Assembly (NCBI RefSeq): GCF_001625695.1
Contig: NZ_AUXY01000051.1
Location: 1-64,000 of the forward strand
DNA length: 64,000 bases
Direction of reading: 5' to 3'
Origin: Pseudoalteromonas luteoviolacea H33-S
GTDB lineage: Bacteria > Pseudomonadota > Gammaproteobacteria > Enterobacterales > Alteromonadaceae
In this document: piece by piece, positions 16,362 to 24,988 of the stretch
Layout of the letters: every line of letters begins with the position of its first letter
Position numbering within the stretch: position 1 is the stretch's first letter
Made by a program: the position numbers and the translations under genes
The notes under the pieces: generated by a model
Told to the model about the DNA's origin: nothing
The model's database searches: none
Seen by the model: the letters and a program-made list of their open reading frames with translations, nothing else

Positions 16362-17087
16362 ATGACGACACTATATATTACTGGCGCTGGTGTAAGCGCC
16401 GAAAGTGGTATTCCAACATTTCGAGGCGAGGATGGATTTTGGACAATAGGCAGCCGTAACTATACACCGCAGCAAATGGCGACTCGTGCCATGTATGAGC
16501 AAAATCCAACTGAGTTTTTAAAGTGGTACTATCATCGCTTTGTAACATATCGGCATCATGGACCAAATGAGGTACATCATTGGTTAGCAGATAAATTACT
16601 GATAACGCAGAATATCGATGGGTTAGATGGCAAAGCAGGCAATGATGATTATATTTCTATCCATGGTCGGATTGATAAAATGACCAAATACCATGTTCAA
16701 GGAGAAGACGCAGAGATAGAAACAACACCTTGGGATTTAGTTGATGAAAATAACTTAACTACATCCTTGTTAGAGCTTTTTAAAATTTCTAGTAAAGGGC
16801 CGGAGCTTAACGTCTCTTTGAAGCCTTTTGTACTGCTATTTGATGAGTTTTATACTGATTTATACGGCATTGGTAGAGCCCAAAGGCGTATGTGGGATGC
16901 CAGTAAAATAGCATTTATGGGCACCTCTTTTAGTGTCAACATAACGCAAATGGCCTTAGATGTTGCTCGTCATAAAGACATTCCCGTTGAGGTTGTCGAT
17001 CCAGATCCAACCCATATCTTGCATAGTAAAGTTAAGTACTTTCCTATGACCGCAAAGGAATATATAGCGAATGGCAAAGATACCTGA
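16362..17087 (+). CDS. Sirtuin (SIR2) lacking the zinc-binding cysteines
   Basis: A 241-residue NAD-dependent deacylase-type protein. The NAD-binding signatures GAGVSAESGIPTFRG (residues 8-22) and ITQNIDGLDG (81-90) and the catalytic His101 in IHGR are intact. The region where most sirtuins have two zinc-binding CxxC pairs (about 105-150) has none, and the whole protein contains no cysteine. LKPFVLLFDE corresponds to the usual LRPxVVxFGE. The Rossmann fold closes with MGTSFSVN and VVDPDP. It may be a zinc-free deacylase, an ADP-ribosyltransferase or an NADase; the sequence does not decide. The gene overlaps the following acetyltransferase gene by 17 bp. Confidence 0.85.
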   Translation: MTTLYITGAGVSAESGIPTFRGEDGFWTIGSRNYTPQQMATRAMYEQNPTEFLKWYYHRFVTYRHHGPNEVHHWLADKLLITQNIDGLDGKAGNDDYISIHGRIDKMTKYHVQGEDAEIETTPWDLVDENNLTTSLLELFKISSKGPELNVSLKPFVLLFDEFYTDLYGIGRAQRRMWDASKIAFMGTSFSVNITQMALDVARHKDIPVEVVDPDPTHILHSKVKYFPMTAKEYIANGKDT

Positions 17088-17685
17088 GCATCATGATGTT
17101 GCTGAGCTGGTGACTCAGCGACTAGTACTGAGACAGTGGCAAGAAACGGATAAAGACTCTTTTGCACAAATGAGTGCAGATTCTGAGGTGATGCGTTACT
17201 TTCCTGCTAAATTAAACATCGATGAAAGCAATGCGCTGAGTGATAAAATTGCAGCACTGATAGCTGAGCGAGGTTATGGCTTTTGGGCTGTGGCGCTGCG
17301 TGGAAGTAAAGAAGTGACTGTCACTAGCCCAAGTACAGACAGGTTTATTGGCTTTGTCGGTTTACATTGGCAAACAAGGGTTAACCCAAACCAACCATTT
17401 ATGGAGATAGGCTGGCGCTTACATCGTGATTTTTGGGGCCAAGGGTATGCATATGAAGCTGCTCAAGCGGCACTAAAATTTGCGTTTGAGGTACTGTCTT
17501 TGGAGCAGGTGTACGCGTTCACGGCTTTGCAAAACAGGCCATCGCAACAATTGATGCGACGTTTGGGTATGACGAATTTAAATAAAAACTTTGCCCATCC
17601 TGACTTACCAAATGGGCATGTTTTGCAATCGCACTGCTTATATGCGGTGACGCGTGATGAGTTTGAGAATAAGCAATCAGTGTAA
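17071..17685 (+). CDS. GNAT acetyltransferase, RimJ/RimL type
   Basis: A 204-residue acetyl-CoA-dependent N-acetyltransferase. It shows LVTQRLVLRQWQETD at the start, the beta4 segment FMEIGWRLHRDFWGQGYAYEAAQA containing the Q/RxxGxG/A acetyl-CoA loop, and the VYAFTALQNRPSQQLMRRLGM motif typical of the RimJ/RimL group. These enzymes acetylate protein N-termini or small molecules. An insertion of about 12 residues (GSKEVTVTSPST) interrupts the central sheet. The start lies within the end of the sirtuin gene, so acetyl addition and removal may be co-expressed. It overlaps the next, convergent gene by 9 bp. Confidence 0.9.
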   Translation: MAKIPEHHDVAELVTQRLVLRQWQETDKDSFAQMSADSEVMRYFPAKLNIDESNALSDKIAALIAERGYGFWAVALRGSKEVTVTSPSTDRFIGFVGLHWQTRVNPNQPFMEIGWRLHRDFWGQGYAYEAAQAALKFAFEVLSLEQVYAFTALQNRPSQQLMRRLGMTNLNKNFAHPDLPNGHVLQSHCLYAVTRDEFENKQSV

Positions 17686-18381
17686 CTGACACACTTGGTT
17701 GATATCGACTTGATAATAGCTTGCGACAATCAGTAGCGTTTGATTTTGTGCATTAAGCGTGATGTTACGGCTTTTCATGGCGGATTGCACTTGAGCAAGG
17801 TTATTTTTTAGCACAGATTTATTGTTTGATTGCTCTGCCTCAATTAACGCAAACAGGGCGGTGAGTTCATGTTCAGGAAGCGGCTGTTCATCGAGACTAT
17901 AAACAAAATAACACTCCAATGGCGTTAGTTTGTTTTGATTACGTACACGCAGTGTCTTAGCTAGTGATTCATTGCGTTCAAATAATAATAATGAACGAAT
18001 GAAGTTAAATGGGGGAGGTGACTGCTCTGTATTAGCAAATAAGGCGTGTAAAAACGTATTGCCCTGATGGTTTGTCTGTGAGAATGACTCCGACGCTTGC
18101 AGTGCGGGCATAAAAAAGTTCACTCTATCATTGTTATTAAGCCCAGCAATAATCCCTGAAGGCAGACCATGCGCAGCAATGCATTGTGCAGCGATATTCT
18201 GATAATCGGCATAGCGACTGGGCTGAGACTCACCGGTTTCATAGCAAAACTTAAGTTGTGCAGCTCGGCCTTTGTCATCTTGCGCTTGATAGACTGTGAG
18301 TATTTTTGACAGCGTTTTGCTTCGAATAGCTAAGATTAACTCAGCAATGGCTTGATCTTGATTGTTGGATGCCTGTGTCAT
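17677..18381 (-). CDS. Ankyrin-like helical repeat protein, unknown
   Basis: A 234-residue soluble protein without signal peptide. Segments such as NHQGNTFLHALFA and NQNKLTPLECYFV resemble the D-x-G-x-T-x-L-H-x-A pattern of ankyrin repeats, spaced about 45 residues apart with longer insertions. The N-terminus (IAELILAIRSKTLSKILTVYQAQDDKG) looks helical. The assignment to an ankyrin-like fold is tentative, and no function can be given beyond possible protein binding. It converges on the acetyltransferase gene with a 9-bp overlap. TTTATG with AGGAGAT upstream supports the start. Confidence 0.6.
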   Translation of the reverse strand: MTQASNNQDQAIAELILAIRSKTLSKILTVYQAQDDKGRAAQLKFCYETGESQPSRYADYQNIAAQCIAAHGLPSGIIAGLNNNDRVNFFMPALQASESFSQTNHQGNTFLHALFANTEQSPPPFNFIRSLLLFERNESLAKTLRVRNQNKLTPLECYFVYSLDEQPLPEHELTALFALIEAEQSNNKSVLKNNLAQVQSAMKSRNITLNAQNQTLLIVASYYQVDINQVCQLH

Positions 18382-18523
18382 AAATGTTTATCTCCTAGCA
18401 GCGATGCGATGACTCTCGTCATCTTACTCTTTTTTTTACGCCATAAAAACTCGCGAAACAGCGCTTAGCTTGAAAAAGATATACGGTGGCCACATAGCAA
18501 TATGACAGTTTAACAAAGGACTC

Positions 18524-18751
18524 ATGATTATGGACTGGCAAACTCGCGTGCTACTCATGCTTTGCATACTCGGTGCAGTTATACTTATGTATCGCGCGGT
18601 GCGTTGGGCCAAGAAAATGCCTAAAGGCGCTTTTTTATTTATGGCTTTAATGCCTTTAATTGCGCTATTTCCAATTCCGCCGCCACAATTTAAGAATATA
18701 GCTAAAGCGAAGCAAGAGCAGCGGAAAAAGCAAAAATCTGAAGAAGATTAA
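18524..18751 (+). CDS. Small single-pass or two-pass membrane protein
   Basis: A 75-residue protein with hydrophobic segments at about 7-25 and 36-52, joined by a basic loop (RWAKKMPKG), and a highly charged C-terminal tail (AKQEQRKKQKSEED). It could be a two-helix inner-membrane protein with a cytoplasmic tail. ATG 18524 lies three bases after AAAGGA; an in-frame ATG two codons later is better spaced and may be the true start. The stop codon overlaps the frame of the next gene, which is probably co-transcribed. No family is recognised. Confidence 0.55.
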   Translation: MIMDWQTRVLLMLCILGAVILMYRAVRWAKKMPKGAFLFMALMPLIALFPIPPPQFKNIAKAKQEQRKKQKSEED

Positions 18752-18795
18752 TGCATCATTTGATATTTAAAAATAACAATAAAGAGGGTCAAAGT

Positions 18796-19209
18796 ATGTC
18801 GGGAGAAACCAATTTATCGGTGCTGCTAGCCAGTATGGAGCCTGTTTTATCTACGCAGCTGTATGTCTATTGTGTTGTATCGGAGCGTCAACTAGCGCAC
18901 CTTTCACTAAGCAAAATACACGGTATGTTCCGGGAAAAAGAGGGTGTCACGGTGATCATCAGCAAGGCGTATGCACAAGAGGCGGATATTAATTATCAAG
19001 GGGATTATCGCTGTATTACCTTAAATGTGCATTCCAGTTTAGAGGCGGTTGGCCTGACTGCCGCATTTGCAGCAGCATTGGGGGAAGAAGGTCTTAGTGC
19101 GAATGTCGTTGCAGGGTATTACCATGACCATATTTTTGTACAAAATGAATGTGCTGATAAGGCTTTGCAGTGTTTAATTAAGCTGTCGCAAAGTCATCAA
19201 GGAGCGTAG
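18796..19209 (+). CDS. ACT-domain protein (COG3602 type)
   Basis: A 137-residue cytoplasmic protein made of two ACT-like halves. The first contains LYVYCVVSERQL, and the second is the ACT fold CITLNVHSSLEAVGLTAAFAAALGEEGLSANVVAGYYHDHIFV. ACT domains bind amino acids and regulate enzymes; this small stand-alone class has no assigned target that I know of. ATG 18796 has GAGGG seven bases upstream; the frame is open 15 codons further, up to the preceding gene. It likely forms an operon with the small membrane protein. Confidence 0.8.
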   Translation: MSGETNLSVLLASMEPVLSTQLYVYCVVSERQLAHLSLSKIHGMFREKEGVTVIISKAYAQEADINYQGDYRCITLNVHSSLEAVGLTAAFAAALGEEGLSANVVAGYYHDHIFVQNECADKALQCLIKLSQSHQGA

Positions 19210-19215
19210 TCTTTT

Positions 19216-19238
19216 AAAAAAGGCTGCCACCGCAGCCT
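19216..19238 (-). terminator. Intrinsic terminator of the alcohol dehydrogenase gene
   Basis: On the minus strand AGGCTGC and GCAGCCT (19238-19232 and 19227-19221) form a perfect 7-bp stem with a 4-nt loop, followed by a run of T residues. It lies 26 bp after the dehydrogenase stop codon. Confidence 0.85.
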
Positions 19239-19263
19239 AGCAAGTTGGGATAAAGCAGGATAT

Positions 19264-20277
19264 TTAATCTAGTGTCAGTACAATGCGCCCTTGAATATCG
19301 TTTTCTAGCATCTGATCAAAGACTTGATTGATATTGGCAAGAGGTTGCGTTTGCACAATGGCGCGTACTTTTCCAGCCGCGGCAAACTCAAGGCACTCAA
19401 TGAGATCTTGCCGCGTTCCGACGATACTGCCTATTACACTGATCCCTTTTAATACCGTATCAAAGATAGGGATAGGTAGTGCATCATTGGGTAGTCCAAC
19501 TAACACACATTTACCACCGCGTTTGACGCTTTGATATGCACTGTCAAAAGCGTTTTTTGAAGCCGCTGTACAGATAACTGCTTGCACGCCACCAAAGTTT
19601 GACTGAATATGAACAGCCGGATCGGTTTTTTGATAATCGATGTAATGATCGGCTCCGAGTTCTTTGGCCAGGGCAAGCTTATTGTCACCCGTATCCACTG
19701 CAATCACATTTAAGCCCATGGCTTTAGCGTACTGAATTGCTAAATGCCCAAGCCCACCAACGCCAACAATAGATACCCACTGTCCCGGCTTGGCCTCACT
19801 GACTTTAAGTGCTTTATAGGTTGTAACGCCAGCACAGAATAAGGGAGCAGCTTCGACAAACCCTAAATTGGCGGGCACTTTCACAACATAGTTGGCATCA
19901 GCTAAGCAATATTCCGCATAGCCACCATCAACTGAGTAGCCGCTATTTTGCTGCTGAGAACAGAGATTTTCGTCTCCCTGTAAGCAATGTTCACAATGTC
20001 CACACGCGGAATGTAGCCAAGGGATCCCTACCTTATCACCAATGTTTAAATGGTGGACATCATCTGCTTTTTTCTCAATGATGCCAACACCTTCATGGCC
20101 GGGGATGAGCGGCATCTTGGGTTTTACAGGCCAGTCGCCATGACAGGCGTGTAAATCGGTGTGGCATACGCCACAAGCCGCGATTTTAACTAAAACTGTC
20201 CCGGGTTGGATTTTTGGCTGTGCAACAGTCTCTATGCACAGCGGCGCTTTAAACTTATGAGCAACGGCTGCTTTCAT
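19264..20277 (-). CDS. adhP: Zinc-dependent alcohol dehydrogenase, AdhP type
   Basis: A 337-residue medium-chain dehydrogenase that interconverts alcohols and aldehydes with NAD. The catalytic zinc ligands are visible as Cys38 (AACGVCHTD) and the His61-Glu62 motif PGHEGVG. The structural zinc site is [15 protein letters not shown], and the Rossmann motif [17 protein letters not shown] follows. ATG 20277 has AAAGGAT six bases upstream; the frame runs open another 96 codons across the divergent MATE promoter and is not coding there. It might reduce aldehydes made by the decarboxylase 5 kb away, but this is only a possibility. Confidence 0.93.
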   Translation of the reverse strand: MKAAVAHKFKAPLCIETVAQPKIQPGTVLVKIAACGVCHTDLHACHGDWPVKPKMPLIPGHEGVGIIEKKADDVHHLNIGDKVGIPWLHSACGHCEHCLQGDENLCSQQQNSGYSVDGGYAEYCLADANYVVKVPANLGFVEAAPLFCAGVTTYKALKVSEAKPGQWVSIVGVGGLGHLAIQYAKAMGLNVIAVDTGDNKLALAKELGADHYIDYQKTDPAVHIQSNFGGVQAVICTAASKNAFDSAYQSVKRGGKCVLVGLPNDALPIPIFDTVLKGISVIGSIVGTRQDLIECLEFAAAGKVRAIVQTQPLANINQVFDQMLENDIQGRIVLTLD

Positions 20278-20506
20278 GGTGGATCCTTTCGTAAATAGAA
20301 GACAATTGATTGTGCTGACATTGAGTGTATCTAGTTTTGCATTGCCAGGGTTGATCCGGCGCAATATTTTGCACTTGATGGCATGGGGAATGTTTTTAAA
20401 TTCACGTTCAACGTGAAATAGTTTCTCTGTCTTGCTTTCTTGCTCTGCCTTACAGTGGGCATAACCTAATCGATATAGCCCATGCCAGAATATAAGAGGA
20501 ATTAAA

Positions 20507-21922
20507 TTGAAGGATTTAACGCACGGCGGGATACACAAGCATCTGACCTTCATGAGTGTGCCCATTATGATGGGTATGTTTGTGCATACTTTAAACTTTA
20601 TGGTTGAGCTTTACTTTGTTGGAAAATTGGGCAGCGCCGCTTTAGCCGGAGTCGGGAGCGTTGGCGTATTAGTCTTTTTTGTCTTGGCTGCAACGCAAGT
20701 ACTTAACGTGGGTATGGGTACTTTGATCTCTCATGCGGTAGGTAGGAAAGATAAATCGCATGCCAATACTTTGTTTAATCAAGGCATATTTATATCCATA
20801 TTGTGCATGATTGGCGTAATCATCTTTGGGCTACTGTTAGCACCGATTTATTTCGATGCCTTAGCGCCAGATACCGCGACTTTAAAAGCTAGCCTTGATT
20901 ATTTTTACTGGTTTTTACCTGCGTTAGCACTTCAGTTTCCTATCACTGCGATTGCTGCCGCATTGAGAGGAACTGGCGTTGTTAAGCTTCCCATGTTGAT
21001 TAATATTGTCGCCGTAATTCTCAACATGTTGTTGTCTCCTTTACTTATCACAGGCAAAGTTTTTGGCATGGCGCTCGGGGTGGCTGGTGCGGCGCTTGCT
21101 AGCTCAATTGCTATGGCATTGGGCTTTGTGGGACTGTTCTTATATTTGAAATACAAAGAATGTTATTTAGGTTTGACCTTTAAGCAATGCTTGCCAAATG
21201 GAGTGGAAATTAAACGTATTATCGGTTTAGGTCTGCCAGCAGGTGGTGAACTGCTATTCACATTTGTTTATATGTCCGTCATTTACTGGGTTTTGCGTGA
21301 TTTTGATGCTTCTGCACAAGCTGGTTTTGGCGTGGGGGTTAGAGTGATGCAGGCACTATTTTTACCCGCTATGGCTGTGGCGTTAGCCGGTCCTGCAATT
21401 GCGGGGCAAAATTTCGCGTCAGGTAATATGCGTCGTGTTTTAAACACCTATCATCAAATGGCGTGGATGACTTGTGGATTGATGCTGATTTTAAATGGAC
21501 TCTGTGTGTTTTACGCTGATATTTTCATTACGCCTTTTTCAAATGAGCAAGAGGTTATTGTTGTCGCAACTGTTTTTCTGAGTTATGTGTGCTTCAACTT
21601 TATACCTGCAGGATATGTACTTACCGTGTCAGCCATGTTTAAAGCATTGGGGAATGTTTGGCCTGCATTATTGAGCACAGTGATCAGATTGAGTTTATTT
21701 TCAGTGCCGGTTATCACGCTCTCCCTAACCTCAACCATTAGTTTAGAAATAATATGGTCAATATCTGCAAGCTCTGTGTACATACAAGCGGTTGTCAGTC
21801 ATTTTTTACTTAAAAGAGAATTGTACAAGAAGGGTCTGCAGTTGGTGTCCTTCGGTGAGTGTAAAGCAAAGTGGCCACCACTATATAGAGCTAAAGATAC
21901 ACCAAATAAATCAGCCTCATAG
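20507..21922 (+). CDS. MATE-family efflux transporter
   Basis: A 471-residue inner-membrane cation/drug antiporter of the MATE family with twelve predicted helices in two homologous halves. The opening [31 protein letters not shown] and the segments [14 protein letters not shown] and [16 protein letters not shown] are typical. Start is TTG 20507 with AGAGGA six bases upstream, giving MKDLTHGG. It diverges from the alcohol dehydrogenase gene over 229 bp and converges on the kinase gene with a 6-bp overlap. The substrate is not predictable. Confidence 0.92.
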   Translation: MKDLTHGGIHKHLTFMSVPIMMGMFVHTLNFMVELYFVGKLGSAALAGVGSVGVLVFFVLAATQVLNVGMGTLISHAVGRKDKSHANTLFNQGIFISILCMIGVIIFGLLLAPIYFDALAPDTATLKASLDYFYWFLPALALQFPITAIAAALRGTGVVKLPMLINIVAVILNMLLSPLLITGKVFGMALGVAGAALASSIAMALGFVGLFLYLKYKECYLGLTFKQCLPNGVEIKRIIGLGLPAGGELLFTFVYMSVIYWVLRDFDASAQAGFGVGVRVMQALFLPAMAVALAGPAIAGQNFASGNMRRVLNTYHQMAWMTCGLMLILNGLCVFYADIFITPFSNEQEVIVVATVFLSYVCFNFIPAGYVLTVSAMFKALGNVWPALLSTVIRLSLFSVPVITLSLTSTISLEIIWSISASSVYIQAVVSHFLLKRELYKKGLQLVSFGECKAKWPPLYRAKDTPNKSAS

Positions 21923-23392
21923 TGACCCTTCAGCCCCTCTGACTTGAAAAACAAATTCGCTTCCTTGACCAAGGCGGCTATTTACTTTTATCTCGGATTT
22001 AATCAGTTCGATGAGCCTTGCCGTGATGGCAAGGCCAAGGCCTGCATGAGACTTTTTGCAGCCACGCGTATTGCTTGCTTGATAGCGCGCTTCAAAAATA
22101 TACGGCAGCTCTTTGGGGCTTATTCCAACGCCTGTATCTTGCACGGCAATGCTGTAAGCTTTTTCAGTGGCACAAATTGAGATACAAATGCTGCCTTTTG
22201 CTGGGGTATGACGCAGCGCATTTTCAATTAAATTGCTGAGAATTCGTTCTAGCTTTGCAATATCAGAGTAGACAGTAAAATCACATTCAACTGGGTACAC
22301 ACTTAATGAGATATCTGCTTTTTGCGCTTTTAATGCGAACTTAGCGAGTACGTCATAAATAAGCTCGCCAAGATTAAACACTTCAAAGTTGACTTTAGAC
22401 TGTCCAGATTCTAAATGAGCAAGTTCAAAAATCTGATCGATGAGGCTTTTTAACTGATTGCAGTTTTTAAGCGAAATCGCGAGGTACTCTTGCTCATTGT
22501 TGCCCGTCGGAGGGTTTTTTTCTATGAGCTCTAAGTAACCTTGTAGCGATGCAAGTGGCGTACGCAAATCATGAGATAGATGCGCTAACAGCTTGCGACG
22601 TTGCTCATCTATGGCTGTAAGCTGCGTCATTTGCTGATTTATCGTTTCGAGCATGCTATTGACACTTTGCCCAACGACATGAATTTCGTTGTATTTTGAT
22701 GACCAAGTTAATGGATTAATGGATTGCATATCAAAGTCATTTTTTTCAACCTTTTGAATAAATTGGCTGAGACGTTTTAGTGGCCGAGTCATAGTTCGAA
22801 ATAGCAGCAACAAAATGGCAAACAGAAAAATGGCCATGGCGATTAACCAAGCGATGCTCTGTGCTAATTGTTCAGAGCTTTTTATATGCGCGCTGATAGA
22901 ATCCGCAATCGACGAGCCGATAATGACATACAGGTATCCTTGTAGCTTGTCTCCGTTATACACGGGGGACACTGAAAAAATTTTGTTTTGTTCAACTGAA
23001 CGCGGGTCATCACCATATATAGGCAGCTTAGTCGGTTCATTAATAAGCTGAATAAGTGGACGTAAATCAATAGACTGCCTTTTTACTTCACCGGGTTTTG
23101 CTGAAAAAGTAAGTAGCTTGCCACTGGGATCAACAAAGTAAAACTCAAAAGCTGGACCAAGCACCATCAGTGTATGGAACAAGTTCTCAAGTGCTTTGTA
23201 ATCATAGACGCCTTGCTTAAGTAGCGGGTTGTCTTGCGCTAAATGCTCAGCAAGCCCTAAATGCAATTGTTGTTCTGCTTGAGCTCTGGAAATAGAAGAG
23301 AGGTTTTGCGTCCAGTACACAAACGCAGAGACTGTGAGCATGAATACACCAGTAATGACGAGTGCAAGGCGGTGATAGAGTGAAAAGGTCAT
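21917..23392 (-). CDS. Two-component sensor histidine kinase
   Basis: A 491-residue membrane kinase. Two transmembrane helices (about 9-29 and 180-200) bracket a periplasmic domain of about 150 residues with a PAS/Cache-like core (FEFYFVDPSGKLLTFSA). HAMP, HisKA with HLSHDLRTPLASLQGYLELIEK, and HATPase with NLIENALRHTPAKG, DTGVGI and GLGLAI motifs follow. The start overlaps the stop of the response regulator by 4 bp, so they are translationally coupled partners. The pair lies downstream of two spondin-domain genes on the same strand; the signal sensed may be at the cell envelope. Confidence 0.93.
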   Translation of the reverse strand: MTFSLYHRLALVITGVFMLTVSAFVYWTQNLSSISRAQAEQQLHLGLAEHLAQDNPLLKQGVYDYKALENLFHTLMVLGPAFEFYFVDPSGKLLTFSAKPGEVKRQSIDLRPLIQLINEPTKLPIYGDDPRSVEQNKIFSVSPVYNGDKLQGYLYVIIGSSIADSISAHIKSSEQLAQSIAWLIAMAIFLFAILLLLFRTMTRPLKRLSQFIQKVEKNDFDMQSINPLTWSSKYNEIHVVGQSVNSMLETINQQMTQLTAIDEQRRKLLAHLSHDLRTPLASLQGYLELIEKNPPTGNNEQEYLAISLKNCNQLKSLIDQIFELAHLESGQSKVNFEVFNLGELIYDVLAKFALKAQKADISLSVYPVECDFTVYSDIAKLERILSNLIENALRHTPAKGSICISICATEKAYSIAVQDTGVGISPKELPYIFEARYQASNTRGCKKSHAGLGLAITARLIELIKSEIKVNSRLGQGSEFVFQVRGAEGSL

Positions 23393-24120
23393 AACCTGTC
23401 CTGTTGCAAAGGCTTAGAATTGAGTTTATAGCCAACGCCCCAAACGGTTTCGATGATCGCTTGGTCTGTGAGTTTTTCTATTTTGGTCCGTATGCGATTA
23501 ATATGAGAATTAACGGTGTGTTCGTAACCCAAATGGTCGTAGCCCCACACAGACTCTAGTAATTGCGCACGGGAAAATACTTGATTGGGATGTTTGACGA
23601 AAAATAGCATAAGCTCAAACTCAGTTGCGGTCAGCTCCAACAGCTTTTGATGTAAAGATACTTCGTGGCAGTGCGGGTCAACATGCAGGTCACCGAGTTT
23701 TATCGGGGCTGAAACGCCCTTAGGTATTTCAATGGATTGCTGTGCTTCTAACAGCTTAATGTGTCTTAACTGTGCCTTGATACGGGCTTGAAATTCACGA
23801 TAGCTACAGGGTTTACATATGTAGTCATCGGCCCCCATTTCTAAGCCAATGACGCGATCCATCTCACTACTTTTTGAAGTTAACATGACAACACTGATTT
23901 TGGGGTGGAGTGTTTTTATTTCTCTGCACAATGTTAAACCATCGACGACAGGTAGCATGACGTCTAACAATACGATGGCATAGTGTTGCTGCGTTAGTTG
24001 AGCCATAACACCTTCTCCTGTCGCAAGGTGATCAACTTCAAGGTCAAGCTCGTTTAAATGTACTTGTAGTAAACGAGCGATGTCTAAATCGTCTTCGACA
24101 ATGAGCACGCGTTGATGCAT
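23389..24120 (-). CDS. OmpR-family response regulator
   Basis: A 243-residue transcription factor. The receiver domain (1-120) has the acidic pocket (VEDDLD), the phospho-acceptor Asp in VLLDVMLPVVDG and the conserved Lys in ICKPCSYRE. The C-terminal winged helix (about 145-235) contains EFELMLFFVKHPNQVFSR and VNSHINRIRTKIEK. Its partner kinase overlaps it by 4 bp. The ribosome binding site is a very strong AGGAGG seven bases before ATG. It can be covered by a complementary stretch directly after the stop of the upstream spondin lipoprotein gene, which suggests regulated translation. Confidence 0.95.
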   Translation of the reverse strand: MHQRVLIVEDDLDIARLLQVHLNELDLEVDHLATGEGVMAQLTQQHYAIVLLDVMLPVVDGLTLCREIKTLHPKISVVMLTSKSSEMDRVIGLEMGADDYICKPCSYREFQARIKAQLRHIKLLEAQQSIEIPKGVSAPIKLGDLHVDPHCHEVSLHQKLLELTATEFELMLFFVKHPNQVFSRAQLLESVWGYDHLGYEHTVNSHINRIRTKIEKLTDQAIIETVWGVGYKLNSKPLQQDRL

Positions 24121-24127
24121 AGACTAA

Positions 24128-24195
24128 CCTCCTGCTCGTGCTTATTACACAAGCAAACACGCCCCAGCTACTCGGTTGCCGGGGCGAGTAGGAGG
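24128..24195 (-). promoter_or_regulatory. Switch-like RNA junction controlling the response-regulator RBS
   Basis: Reading the minus strand, CCTCCTACTCG (24195-24185) is complementary at 10 of 11 positions to CGAGCAGGAGG (24138-24128), which contains the regulator's RBS. The same arm can instead form CTACTCG/CGAGTAG (24191-24185 with 24174-24168, perfect 7 bp). A third stem CGCCCCGGC/GCTGGGGCG (24186-24178 with 24168-24160, 9 bp including one G-U) fits inside the RBS-closing fold but excludes the 7-bp hairpin. No U-run is present. Pairings are read by eye; no free energies were computed. Confidence 0.5.
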
Positions 24196-24978
24196 CTATT
24201 TGGTTCTCATAATGGTCACTGACATCAATGGGTTGTCAAATTTATGAGCACTGCTTAACACAGAGTTCGTCAGACCATCGTCTTGACCGACAACACCAGG
24301 ATGCATGGCAACCTTGTTCAGTTCTTCTCTTTGTGCATTAAACCCTTCCCCATTGTCAGCGGGGCCAGGAATAGTGCCACTGGTTTCTGAATTCTCTTCA
24401 GTACCTGCGTCATACGCATAGGTGACATAGTGCATCTCGTCACCTACAGCCATAGAAGACACATCTAAGGCATTAAGACCGGTAAAGCCGTCATTTGTAT
24501 TCACCATCATGGTAAATAATGATAACTTTTGTTCATCCAGTGACGATTGCGTTAACATAAGCTCTGTTTTTGCCCCAGGTGGCAAAACCCCTTCTCCAGA
24601 CACTTTACTCTGCACGACGCCCAAGGCAAGCAAATCACTGTTGTCTCCACTTTCTGCCATTTTTTCAAGCGCTTCACTGGCTGGCTGACCAATTTCCCAT
24701 AGTTGTCCTTCTTTATGCAATACCACACCAACAGGGGAAAGAGGTTGGGCATAAGTCATGTTTGTCACAGTGACTTTTAACATGGCCTCGCTAGGCTCCG
24801 GATCTGGTGTCGGGTCCGGCGTTGGGTCAGGTGTTGGGTCCGGGGTTGGGTCTGGAGTTGGATCAGGCGTGGGGGCCGGTGCCGGACTTTCAACGACTGT
24901 CATCGGTTCATCGTCATTATCACTACAGGCAACCAGGGTCAGGCAAGCAATCGGTATAATCAATTTAGAGAGTTTCAT
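24196..24978 (-). CDS. Spondin-domain lipoprotein with TPDP-repeat linker
   Basis: A 260-residue lipoprotein. Its signal peptide ends in the lipobox LVAC, with lipidated Cys18. A flexible linker of about six Thr-Pro-Asp-Pro units (about residues 37-63) follows, and then a bacterial spondin_N domain (about 65-258). That domain has VTVTNMTYAQPLSPVGVVLH, GFTGLNALDV, the AYDAGTEENSE motif and a C-terminal VTIMR strand. Spondin domains are adhesion or metal-binding folds of animal matrix proteins; the bacterial role is not established. ATG 24978 has AAGGTGG upstream; a GTG three codons earlier is in frame. It lies 10 bp after its non-lipidated paralogue. Confidence 0.88.
   Translation of the reverse strand: MKLSKLIIPIACLTLVACSDNDDEPMTVVESPAPAPTPDPTPDPTPDPTPDPTPDPTPDPEPSEAMLKVTVTNMTYAQPLSPVGVVLHKEGQLWEIGQPASEALEKMAESGDNSDLLALGVVQSKVSGEGVLPPGAKTELMLTQSSLDEQKLSLFTMMVNTNDGFTGLNALDVSSMAVGDEMHYVTYAYDAGTEENSETSGTIPGPADNGEGFNAQREELNKVAMHPGVVGQDDGLTNSVLSSAHKFDNPLMSVTIMRTK
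24800..24871 (-). repeat. 12-bp tandem repeat encoding the TPDP linker
   Basis: Six imperfect copies of a 12-bp unit (plus-strand form GGGTCxGGxGTT) encode the Thr-Pro-Asp-Pro repeats of the spondin lipoprotein. Because 12 bp keeps the frame, copy-number changes would alter linker length without breaking the protein. Confidence 0.85.
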
Positions 24979-24988
24979 GATAGCCACC

